NCBI RefSeq assembly: GCF_000812465.1
Contig: NZ_JWMA01000104.1
Coordinates: 186,001-250,000 of the forward strand
DNA: 64,000 nucleotides
DNA from: Cupriavidus sp. IDO
GTDB lineage: Bacteria > Pseudomonadota > Gammaproteobacteria > Burkholderiales > Burkholderiaceae
Reading direction: 5' to 3'
Shown here: one piece after another, positions 34,155 to 41,642 of the stretch
Position numbering within the stretch: position 1 is the stretch's first letter
Layout: every line of letters begins with the position of its first letter
Notes under the pieces: model-generated
Database searches by the model: none
What the model was told of the DNA's origin: nothing
Seen by the model: the letters and a program-made list of their open reading frames with translations, nothing else
Translations under genes and position numbers: made by a program

Positions 34155-34577
34155 CTATAGCTTGTAGGTCGACAACAGGATGCTGGTCTCGGTGGCGCTG
34201 ATGCCATCGATCAGCCGGATCCGGTCCAGCGTGCGGTCGAACGCCTCCAGCGTATCGGCCCGCAGCTCGGCAATGATGTCCCACCGTCCGTTGGTGGTGT
34301 GCAGCGCCTGCACGTTGGGCTCGCCGCGCAGTGCCTGCAGCACGGTGCGCGCCTTGTTCCCTTCCACCGCCACCGTCATCCATGCGCGAATCCGGTGCGC
34401 CTCGGCCTCCGGCCGCAGGCGCACGGTGTAGCCGACGATCACGCCTTCCTGTTCCAGCTTGTCGATCCGGTTCTGGACCGTGGCGCGCGACACGCGCAGG
34501 GCCTGGGCCAGCGCCGTGACGGGCGTGCGCGCGTTGTCGCGCAGCAGGGCGAGCAGTTGTTGATCGGTGGCATCCAT
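34155..34577 (-). CDS. Lrp/AsnC-family regulator
   Basis: A 140-residue regulator. The N-terminal HTH (MDATDQQLLALLRDNARTPV, then LAQALRVSRATVQNRIDKLEQEGVI) is followed by a RAM ligand domain (about 65-140; PNVQALHTTNGRWDIIAELR, DGISATETSILLS). Such proteins usually sense amino acids and form octamers. It is divergent from the arginine hydrolase and cyclodeaminase genes, so arginine, ornithine or proline is a likely effector (inference). Confidence 0.9.
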   Translation of the reverse strand: MDATDQQLLALLRDNARTPVTALAQALRVSRATVQNRIDKLEQEGVIVGYTVRLRPEAEAHRIRAWMTVAVEGNKARTVLQALRGEPNVQALHTTNGRWDIIAELRADTLEAFDRTLDRIRLIDGISATETSILLSTYKL

Positions 34578-34607
34578 TCGGGGCGTTTTCTCGGGTTATC
34601 GATGCGT

Positions 34608-34667
34608 ATCTTGCAAAGCGCTGAATTGTGCTGGCGATTTGCAAGATGCTGCGCGCATTTTGCGCAA
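34608..34667. promoter_or_regulatory. TTGCAA-type repeats in the Lrp/arginine promoter region
   Basis: ATCTTGCAAA (34608-34617) and TTTGCAAGAT (34638-34647) form a perfect 10-bp inverted repeat with 20 bases between. TTGCGCAA at 34660-34667 is a third related dyad. They lie in the divergent gap and are candidate Lrp-family binding sites. A tandem repeat CAACCGAAGCG follows at about 34709-34731. Confidence 0.6.
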
Positions 34668-34773
34668 GTTGCTGGCTATTAGTTAACCCGACCTTGCACG
34701 AGAATTCAAGCAACCGAAGCGCAACCGAAGCGCGATTAAGCCCCGCAACCCATCACCTTCAAAAGGAGCCGCC

Positions 34774-35661
34774 GTGATCACTACCCCCACGATCCTGCTT
34801 GTCGAACCGACTTTCTATGACGTGTCCTACAGCATCAATCCGTGGATGGATCCGGCCAGTTGGGCGCGCGATCCGCGCGGCATGCACCGCAATGCCACGC
34901 GTGCCTTCGAATCGCTGCACGCTGCGCTGCAGCAAGCCGGATTCACGGTCGAGGCCGCGCCGGGCGCCCCCGGGCTGCCCGACATGGTGTTCCCGGCCAA
35001 CGCCGCCGTGGTGCTGGACGGCCGGGCCGTGCTCGCACGGTTCCGTTATCCGCAGCGGCGCGGCGAGGAAGTACCGTTCGAACAGATCTTCGAGAACCTC
35101 CGCCAGCGCGGCCTGCTGGACGAGGTGACGACGCTGCCTGAAGGCTGTTACCAGGAAGGCGCCGGCGACTGCATCTGGGATGCCGGCCGCGGGCATTTCT
35201 GGGCGGGATTCGGCCCGCGATCCTCGCGTGTCGCGGCGGACGCGATGTCCGCGCATTTCGACCGCGAGGTGGTCGCGCTGGAGCTGGCCACGGAGCAAAG
35301 CTATCACCTGGACGTGTGCTTCTGCCCGCTGTCGGGCGGCGAGGTTCTGTACTACCCGCCTGCCTTTACCGAAGCGTCGCTGCGCGACCTGCGCGCACGC
35401 GTGCCGGCCCACCTGCGCATCGAGGCCACCGAGGACGACCTGCGCCATTTCAGCGTGAACGCCGTCAACCTGCACGACCAGGTCGTGATGACCCGCACCA
35501 CGCCGCACCTGCGTGCGGAGCTGGGCGGGCGCGGCTACCACCTGCGCGAAGTCGACCTGTCGCCGTTCATGCTGTCGGGCGGGGGCGCCTACTGCATGAC
35601 GCTGCGCCTGGATCGCAGCAGCGGCGTGACGGCCGCGGCCGGCGCGGCCGCCGCCGCCTGA
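34774..35661 (+). CDS. ArgZ/DDAH-like arginine guanidine-modifying hydrolase
   Basis: A 295-residue pentein-fold enzyme. Catalytic candidates are H178 in SYHLDVCFCP and C274 in GGGAYCMTLRLD. The N-terminal VEPTFYDVSYSINPWMDP and LPDMVFPANAAV (N76) segments resemble cyanobacterial arginine dihydrolase ArgZ/AgrE more than classical DDAH. It would turn arginine (or a methylated form) into ornithine plus ammonia and CO2, or into citrulline. The start is GTG with AAAAGGAGC upstream. It is followed after 44 bases by ornithine cyclodeaminase. Substrate is inferred from motif and context. Confidence 0.78.
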   Translation: MITTPTILLVEPTFYDVSYSINPWMDPASWARDPRGMHRNATRAFESLHAALQQAGFTVEAAPGAPGLPDMVFPANAAVVLDGRAVLARFRYPQRRGEEVPFEQIFENLRQRGLLDEVTTLPEGCYQEGAGDCIWDAGRGHFWAGFGPRSSRVAADAMSAHFDREVVALELATEQSYHLDVCFCPLSGGEVLYYPPAFTEASLRDLRARVPAHLRIEATEDDLRHFSVNAVNLHDQVVMTRTTPHLRAELGGRGYHLREVDLSPFMLSGGGAYCMTLRLDRSSGVTAAAGAAAAA

Positions 35662-35705
35662 CATTGGCATGAACGAGCGAGGAATGAATTAGCGAGGAAA
35701 CCATC

Positions 35706-36782
35706 ATGAAAGAAACCGCCATGACGCGCTTCCTGGACGCCACCGACGTCGCCCGCCTGGTGGGCGGCATCGGTGTGCAGGCCGCCATCGTGCAACTGGC
35801 CGACCACATCCGGCAGGACTTCCTGCGCTGGGAGTCATTCGAAAAGTCCGCGCGGCTCGCGAGCCATTCGCCGCTCGGCGTGATCGAGCTGATGCCAGTC
35901 ACCGACGGCGTCCAGTACGCCTTCAAGTATGTCAACGGGCATCCGCGCAATGCACAGCACGCCATGCCGACCGTGATGGCCTGCGGCATGCTGGCCGAGG
36001 TGGAGACCGGCTTTCCGCTGATGCTGGCCGACCTGACGCTGGCCACTGCCTTGCGCACGGCAGCCACCTCGGCGCTGGCCGCCCGCGCCATGACGCGGCA
36101 CGGCGCCGCCACCATGGCGCTGATCGGCAACGGCGCACAGGCGGAATTCCAGTCGCTGGCGTTCCATGCCTTGCTGGGCGTGAGCGAGATCCGCGCCTAC
36201 GACATCGATCCCCATGCCACCGCAAAGCTGGTCCGCAACATGGCCGGTGTGCCCGGCCTGACGATCGTGCCGGTGAAGTCGGTGCGCGCGGCGCTGGCGG
36301 GCGCCGATATCGTGTCGACCGTCACCGCCGACAAGACCCGCGCGACCATCCTGACGCCGGACATGGTGCAGCCAGGCGTACACCTGAATGCGATTGGCGG
36401 CGATTGCCCGGGCAAGACCGAGCTGCATCCGGCCATCCTGGAGGGCGCACGGATCGTGGTGGAGTACGCACCGCAGACGCGGCTCGAAGGCGAAATCCAG
36501 CAACTGCCGGCTGACGCGCCCGTGACCGAGCTGTGGCAGGTGCTTGCCGGCCACGCGCCCGGACGCGCGGCGGCGGACGAGGTGACGATATTCGATTCGG
36601 TGGGGTTTGCGCTGGAAGATTATTCGGCGCTGCGGTGGCTGTATGCGGCATCCCATGCGCACCATGCCGGCCAGCATATCGAACTGGTGGCGATGCCGCC
36701 GGATCCGCGTAATCTTTATGGCTGGATGACTGAGGCGCAGGCTGGCGGCGAGGTTGGGGTGAGGGAGGTGGCGGTGGCTTGA
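35706..36782 (+). CDS. ornithine cyclodeaminase
   Basis: A 358-residue member of the ornithine cyclodeaminase/mu-crystallin family that makes proline from ornithine with release of ammonia. Features are the substrate lysine in AFKYVNGHP, the Rossmann segment MALIGNGAQAEFQ (GxGxxA type) and the catalytic Asp in AIGGDCPGKTEL. GAGGAAACC precedes ATG 35706. It is cotranscribed with the upstream hydrolase. The end of the gene is richer in G/T codons, as at the end of fdsD, and a repeat element follows at once. Confidence 0.9.
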   Translation: MKETAMTRFLDATDVARLVGGIGVQAAIVQLADHIRQDFLRWESFEKSARLASHSPLGVIELMPVTDGVQYAFKYVNGHPRNAQHAMPTVMACGMLAEVETGFPLMLADLTLATALRTAATSALAARAMTRHGAATMALIGNGAQAEFQSLAFHALLGVSEIRAYDIDPHATAKLVRNMAGVPGLTIVPVKSVRAALAGADIVSTVTADKTRATILTPDMVQPGVHLNAIGGDCPGKTELHPAILEGARIVVEYAPQTRLEGEIQQLPADAPVTELWQVLAGHAPGRAAADEVTIFDSVGFALEDYSALRWLYAASHAHHAGQHIELVAMPPDPRNLYGWMTEAQAGGEVGVREVAVA

Positions 36783-36797
36783 GGGTTTGCGGCTGGG

Positions 36798-36903
36798 GTT
36801 GGTGGCTGCGGTTTGGCGCTGTCGATGGTCGACCGCCCCGTTTCGCCCTGCCGGGCGAAACGGGGCCTTAGAGCAACGACAGGGCCAAACCGCAGCCACC
36901 AAC
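36798..36903. repeat. structured intergenic repeat, copy B
   Basis: Outer arms of 27 bases (36798-36824 and 36877-36903) are inverted repeats with one mismatch. Inside them a perfect 13-bp stem, CCCCGTTTCGCCC / GGGCGAAACGGGG, encloses TGCC (36836-36865). The element lacks the GACGGCGCC hairpin of copies A and C. It sits between ornithine cyclodeaminase and the convergent HTH gene and would be a strong bidirectional structure in RNA. Confidence 0.75.
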
Positions 36904-36942
36904 CTCAAATCGGCCTTCTCGAGCAAGTCGCCACCACCTCAA

Positions 36943-37539
36943 TCACCCAGCCCGCCCCATCATCAACTGCGCACGCAGAAATCCCTTCACTTCCTCCAGC
37001 GACGGCGTCTTCAGAAACACCATAATGCCCCAATGCTGCAGCGCGTCCGCCACGCCTTCATAAGCCTGCCGGTTGGTGATGACGGCAAAGATCACATGCT
37101 GGCTGGCAAAGAAGTTCTGAAGCTTTTCGATGGTCGCGGATTCCGCGTCGTTCAGTTCGTCCACGTAGTAGAGCACTACGCGCGGATGCGAACTGACCGA
37201 GGTGATGACCGTGTCGAGCACGTCGTCCACCACCACGCTCTTGAGCGGCAGGCCCCACTTGGCCAGCTGGCTGTGGATACGCTGTGCTTCCTGGTGGTTT
37301 GGATGGAATACCACGAGGTCGAGCCCGTGTGGGGATGGTGTCTCCTGCCCGATGCGGGTCGCCAGCAGGCGATGCACGGTCTCCTTGTGAATGCGGCGGT
37401 GGCCGCCATTGGTCTTCCAGGCGCCAAGCTCGCCGCGTTCGACCATCTTCTGAACGGTGCCCAACGACACATTGAGCAGTTTCGCCGCTGTACGCGTGCT
37501 GTAGTAAGGCTTTTCGGCCAGTGCCGGATCCAGTTTCAT
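36943..37539 (-). CDS. excisionase-type HTH protein with receiver-like C-terminal domain
   Basis: A 198-residue protein. The N-terminal part (about 10-60; YYSTRTAAKLLNVSLGTVQK, then NGGHRRIHKE) is a MerR/excisionase-type HTH. The C-terminal 115 residues (LDLVVFHPNHQEAQRI, HPRVVLYYVDELNDAE, GIMVFLKTPSLEEVKGFL) have the beta/alpha pattern and the final Lys-Thr-Pro of a response-regulator receiver. The usual Asp at the end of strand 3 appears to be replaced in VVLYYVD. It may be an orphan pseudo-receiver regulator. ATG 37539 fits the domain; the ribosome site is weak. Confidence 0.75.
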   Translation of the reverse strand: MKLDPALAEKPYYSTRTAAKLLNVSLGTVQKMVERGELGAWKTNGGHRRIHKETVHRLLATRIGQETPSPHGLDLVVFHPNHQEAQRIHSQLAKWGLPLKSVVVDDVLDTVITSVSSHPRVVLYYVDELNDAESATIEKLQNFFASQHVIFAVITNRQAYEGVADALQHWGIMVFLKTPSLEEVKGFLRAQLMMGRAG

Positions 37540-37960
37540 CCAATCACCCGTAGTCCTGATGGCAGCCGCGCCCGCGGACGCCGGCCGACGCGTTGTGCGC
37601 CAGGCGGTTGCGCCGCGTTCGATATGCCGGCTGCCAATGGTTTCGTGACCCTGTGTGCCGATCCGCTCCCCTGCCGATCGGGCTGCAGTTGCTGATTGCT
37701 GCTTATCTGCCGTTTTTGTTATTCCGCGGATGCCTGTGATCTTTGTCACTTTTGTGCGCCCGGGGACTCCGGTTTTACGGAAGCCAATAATATGCCTTAG
37801 TGCACATAATATAAGTGAGAAGAAACAACATTTGACTCACATTTTTGTACTTTGGCGCACATTGGTGTAAGTCGAATATCGGTCACACCTTGCGCGCGGA
37901 GATTGGCGTTCCTGTATGGAGACAGGCCTGCCCGAGCGTGGTTCCCGTACACGGCAGAGA
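37540..37960. other. AT-rich regulatory region upstream of the HTH gene
   Basis: The 421-bp region holds no gene. It is notably AT-rich between 37730 and 37880. GCACATAATATAAGT (37802) and GCACATTGGTGTAAGT (37857) form a direct repeat 55 bases apart, and GTGCGCC at 37754 is the inverse of GGCGCAC at 37854. They are possible binding sites for the HTH protein or another factor. Confidence 0.4.
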
Positions 37961-39280
37961 TCAGAGGCCGTGCTTGCGTACCTTGTCGAACAGCGTGGTC
38001 TTGGCCACCCCAAGCGCCTCGCTGGCGCGGCTGAGGTTGCCGTCGTGGCGGCGCATGGCGTCGGCGATCAGGGCCCGCTCGAACTGTTCGACGGCCTGCG
38101 CCAGCGGCAGCGCGGCGGGCGTGTCGGTCCCATGTCCGGGGTTGCAGCCAAGGCCAAGCACATGGCGCTCGGCCAGGTTGCGCAGTTCGCGCACGTTCCC
38201 CGGCCACGGATAAGCGACCAGCGCGGCCAGCTCGGCCGGGCTGGCCGGCACGGCTTCGCGCTCGAAGCGCAGCGCGGCCTGTGCGACGAAGTGTTCGAAC
38301 AATAGCGGCACGTCTTCGCGTCGCTCCCGCAGCGGCGGCAATTCCAGCGTGATCACGTTCAGGCGGTAGTACAGGTCCGAACGGAACTGGCCGGCATCGG
38401 ACAGGGTCCTCAGGTCGGCCTTGGTGGCTGCCACCACACGGGCGTCGACCGGCACCGGCTGGTTGGAGCCCAGCCGCTCCACCACGCGCTCCTGCAGCAC
38501 CCGCAGCAGCTTGATCTGCAGCGGCATCGGCATGCTTTCGATTTCGTCGAGGAACAGGGTGCCGCCCTCGGCGTGCTCGATCTTGCCGATGCGCTTGCGC
38601 GCGGCGCCGGTGAACGACCCGGCCTCGTGGCCGAAGATCTCGCTCTCGAACAACTGCTCCGGCAGGCCGCCGCAATTGATGGCGACGAAGTGGCGTTTGT
38701 GGCGCTGGCTGGCCTCATGCAGGCAGCGCGCCACCAGTTCCTTGCCGGTGCCGGTCTCGCCGTGGATCAGCACGTTGGCGGAGGTGCCGGCCAGGTCGGC
38801 GATCAGCCGGCGCAGGCGTTCGGTGGCGGGGGAGTGCCCGATCAGGCGGGCTTCCAGTTTCTCGCGGCCGGCGAGGCGCTCGCGCAACTCGGCTACCTCC
38901 AGCGCCAGCTTGCGCTGCTCCAGCGCGCGGCGCGCGGCATCGACCAGCTGCTCGGGCGAGAACGGCTTTTCCAGGAAGTCATAGGCGCCTTGCTTCATCG
39001 CCTGCACCGCCAGCGCCACGTCTCCATGGCCGGTGATCATGATGACCGGCAGCGACGGATCGCGTTCTCGCAATTGCGAGAGCAGCGCCATGCCGTCGAT
39101 GCCGGGCAGGCGGATATCGCTGACCACGATGCCGCAAAAGCCGGCGCCAACTTCGCGCAATGCGGCTTCGGCGCTGCCCACGCCACGCGTGGCGATGCCT
39201 TCGAGCCGCAGCGCCTGCTCGCAGCCGAGCCGGACGTCGGCGTCATCCTCGACGATCAGAACGGTAAGTTCAGCCGGCAT
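37961..39280 (-). CDS. dctD: C4-dicarboxylate response regulator DctD (sigma-54 activator)
   Basis: A 439-residue NtrC-type activator. The receiver (1-120) has D10/D11 acidic residues, the phosphoacceptor Asp in IVVSDIRLPG and Lys in EKPF. The AAA+ domain (about 148-380) has Walker A GETGTGKE, the sigma-54 contact loop GSFTGA (usually GAFTGA) and Walker B GGTLFLDEIE. The FIS-type HTH is at the C-terminus (HDGNLSRASEALGVAKTTLF). It overlaps dctB by 11 bases. Phosphorylated DctD should activate dctA, whose upstream region has a sigma-54 promoter and palindromes. Confidence 0.93.
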   Translation of the reverse strand: MPAELTVLIVEDDADVRLGCEQALRLEGIATRGVGSAEAALREVGAGFCGIVVSDIRLPGIDGMALLSQLRERDPSLPVIMITGHGDVALAVQAMKQGAYDFLEKPFSPEQLVDAARRALEQRKLALEVAELRERLAGREKLEARLIGHSPATERLRRLIADLAGTSANVLIHGETGTGKELVARCLHEASQRHKRHFVAINCGGLPEQLFESEIFGHEAGSFTGAARKRIGKIEHAEGGTLFLDEIESMPMPLQIKLLRVLQERVVERLGSNQPVPVDARVVAATKADLRTLSDAGQFRSDLYYRLNVITLELPPLRERREDVPLLFEHFVAQAALRFEREAVPASPAELAALVAYPWPGNVRELRNLAERHVLGLGCNPGHGTDTPAALPLAQAVEQFERALIADAMRRHDGNLSRASEALGVAKTTLFDKVRKHGL

Positions 39281-41168
39281 GCGTCACATCCTGGCGGGCC
39301 AGCGGGAGCACCAGCGTAAAGCAAGCACCGCCGTCCGGATGGTTGGTGGCGGACAGGCTGCCGCCATTCTCGTTGAGGATGCCGGCCGAAAGCGTCAGGC
39401 CCAGCCCCAGTCCCTCTCCGGCCGGCTTGGTCGTGAAGAACGGCTCGAACAGGCGCGAGAAGGCTTCTTCGGACAGGCCCTGGCCGTTATCGCGCACGGT
39501 CAGGTGGACCATGTCGCCAGTCACGCTGGTATGCAGCGAAATCACCGGCGCCGCGCGCCCGGCCACGGCGTCCAGCGCGTTGCCGATCAGGTTGACCAGA
39601 ACCTGCTCCAGCCGGTTGGGGTCGCACGCCACCGCCAGCGACGGGTCGATGTCGCGCTGCAGGTCCGGATGCGCGGCTTCGACACGGGTATCGAGCAGGA
39701 ACAGCGCATTGTCGACGGCCTCGGCCAGCACCGCGCTGCGCTTGCCGTTGCCCCCCTTGCGCGCGAACGACTTGAGCGCGCCGGTGATGCGGCCCATCCG
39801 CTCGACCAGGCCGATGATGGTGTCGAGGTTGGCCCGGACGGTGGCGTAGTCGCCACGATCCATGAACTTGCAGGTATTGCCGGAGATCGTGCGCAGCGCC
39901 GCCAGCGGCTGGTTCAGCTCGTGCGCAATGCCGGTCGACATCTGGCCCACCGCGGCAAGCTTGCCGGCCTGCAGCAGACCGTCCTGCGCCTGGCGCAGCA
40001 CGGCTTCGGTGCGGATGCGCTCGGCCACCTCGGCCTGCAGCCGCTGGTTGGCGGAGGACAGGTCGGCGGTGCGTTCGGCCACCTTGCGTTCGAGTTCGCT
40101 GTTGGCGGCTTCCAGCGCGGCGCGCGCGGCCAGCCGTTCGCCGACGATGCGGCGCCGAACGTTCCAGGCGGCCGCGAGCAGCAGCACGAACGCCGTGAGC
40201 ACGCCGGCGAGCGCGGCGCTGTTGAGGGCGGCAACGCGCGCCTGCGAGGTGTTAGAGAGCAGTGTCAGCTGCCAGTCGGTGCCGGGTAGCGCGGCATTCT
40301 GCGCCAGCATCGGCGGGCCCTGGCGCAGGCGCACCAGCGCATCGCTGCCGTTGCCGAGCACCCGCACGGTCGCCAGCGGCAGTTGCGGCAGCGGCGCCCG
40401 GTTGTACTGCAGGCTGCGCGCCAGACGGTCGCGGGTCTCGGGCGCAATGGTGCGCAGCGCCGCCAGCTTCCAGGAGGGGTCGGAGGCCAGGATCACCACG
40501 CCGTTCTCGTCGGCGAGCAGCATCTGGCTGTCGGCGCCCTGCCAGCGGTTTTCCAGTGGCTCCAGCCCGATCTTGACCACGGCCACGCCGGCCGGCTTGT
40601 CGCGGTTGCCCAGCGGCGCGGACAGGTAGTAGCCCGACTCGCTGCGCGTGGTGCCCACGCCGTAGAAGCGGCCAAGCTGGCCGTCGATGGCGGACTGGAA
40701 GTAGGGGCGGAAGCTCAGGTCCTCGCCCAGGTAGCTGTCCGGGCGCTGCCAGTTGCTGGTGGCCAGCACCTTGCCGTGCGCATCCAGCACGTACACCACG
40801 CGCGTGCCGGCGCGGGTGTTCAGGGCAGACAGGTATTCGTTGGCCTTCGCCACGCGGGCCGGATCGCCCGGGCGCGCCAGCAGTGCGCTGATGTTCTGGT
40901 CCAGCGTCAGCAGGCTCGGCACGTAGTCGTAGTGCGCCAGCTCGCTTTCCAGCGCCTGCGCATACAGGCGCAGTTGCACCTGTCCGCGCTCGGCCTGCCG
41001 TGCCAGCGCGGTGTCGTAGCTGAGGCGGTAGCCAAGCCAGCCCGCCACGCCGACGATGGCCGCCAGCGCCAGCAGGGCGAGAAGCGGCGCCGCGCCGCGC
41101 AGCGCATGAGGCAGGCGGAAAGAGGGTGGGCGGTTCTGGTCGCTGGCGGAATCGAGCGGGCCGGTCAT
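39270..41168 (-). CDS. dctB: C4-dicarboxylate sensor kinase DctB
   Basis: A 632-residue kinase. One membrane helix at about 28-48, a periplasmic double-PAS-like sensor (about 50-310; RVVYVLDAHGKVLATSNWQR, YLGEDLSFRPYF, RFYGVGTTRSESGYYLS) and a second helix near 325 are followed by a coiled-coil (LEAANSELERKVAERTADLS). The H box is GQMSTGIAHELNQPLAALRT, and the ATPase domain has NLIGNALDAV and DNGQGLSEEA. The sensor resembles DctB proteins that bind succinate, fumarate or malate. The ATG at 41168 starts the known N-terminus. Confidence 0.92.
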   Translation of the reverse strand: MTGPLDSASDQNRPPSFRLPHALRGAAPLLALLALAAIVGVAGWLGYRLSYDTALARQAERGQVQLRLYAQALESELAHYDYVPSLLTLDQNISALLARPGDPARVAKANEYLSALNTRAGTRVVYVLDAHGKVLATSNWQRPDSYLGEDLSFRPYFQSAIDGQLGRFYGVGTTRSESGYYLSAPLGNRDKPAGVAVVKIGLEPLENRWQGADSQMLLADENGVVILASDPSWKLAALRTIAPETRDRLARSLQYNRAPLPQLPLATVRVLGNGSDALVRLRQGPPMLAQNAALPGTDWQLTLLSNTSQARVAALNSAALAGVLTAFVLLLAAAWNVRRRIVGERLAARAALEAANSELERKVAERTADLSSANQRLQAEVAERIRTEAVLRQAQDGLLQAGKLAAVGQMSTGIAHELNQPLAALRTISGNTCKFMDRGDYATVRANLDTIIGLVERMGRITGALKSFARKGGNGKRSAVLAEAVDNALFLLDTRVEAAHPDLQRDIDPSLAVACDPNRLEQVLVNLIGNALDAVAGRAAPVISLHTSVTGDMVHLTVRDNGQGLSEEAFSRLFEPFFTTKPAGEGLGLGLTLSAGILNENGGSLSATNHPDGGACFTLVLPLARQDVTHAG

Positions 41169-41349
41169 GAAGTGTTTGGTAAGGCAGATGGCAAGGCGGC
41201 CCGGCGCGGAAGGATGCGAGGCGGTTCGATGGCGGCTTCCGGTGCCGAGGCTGCGTACTTTTACCACACCCGGGAGGCGGGACCGGACTACCGGTAGCTC
41301 GGCCATGGAAAAAGGTTCTTCGCCGGATATCGGGATTGGGTTCTTGGAA

Positions 41350-41520
41350 GCGCTGCTGTTTCGCCGGAGTAGCCGGCGACCTCCTTTTTGACGGCGCCAA
41401 AAAGGAGGCAAAAAGCGCCTTACTGTCCTCGGCAGACGGCCAGTCTTATCGTAGTGAGCCCCTTCAGGGGCGAGACCTGAGGCCGTCGACTCTCGACAGC
41501 GGCCAGCCGCAGCCACCAAC
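41350..41520. repeat. structured intergenic repeat, copy C
   Basis: It contains the hairpin CCTCCTTTTT (41380-41389) / AAAAAGGAGG (41399-41408) around the same GACGGCGCC loop as copy A, again followed by CAAAAAGCGCC. The right end (41494-41520) matches the right outer arm of copy B. The 474-bp gap between dctB and dctA therefore consists mostly of this element and the dctA terminator. Confidence 0.72.
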
Positions 41521-41581
41521 CTCAGGCGCACCAGCAGCGGCCCCTTCAAGACCCCAGCCCCACAAATCGGCGAAGAACTAG

Positions 41582-41616
41582 AAAAAAGGCCCGGCTACCT
41601 GATCGGCAGCCGGGCC
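41582..41616 (-). terminator. rho-independent terminator of dctA
   Basis: On the minus strand GGCCCGGCT and AGCCGGGCC form a nine-bp stem with an 11-base loop, followed directly by TTTTTT. It is 26 bases after the dctA stop. Confidence 0.9.
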
Positions 41617-41642
41617 CTGGCACGCTGGCGGAGCAGACTGGC

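Noticed and set aside
34709-34731. Tandem CAACCGAAGCG as a CRISPR or iteron-like array
   Set aside because: Only two adjacent copies; more likely a local duplication near the promoter.
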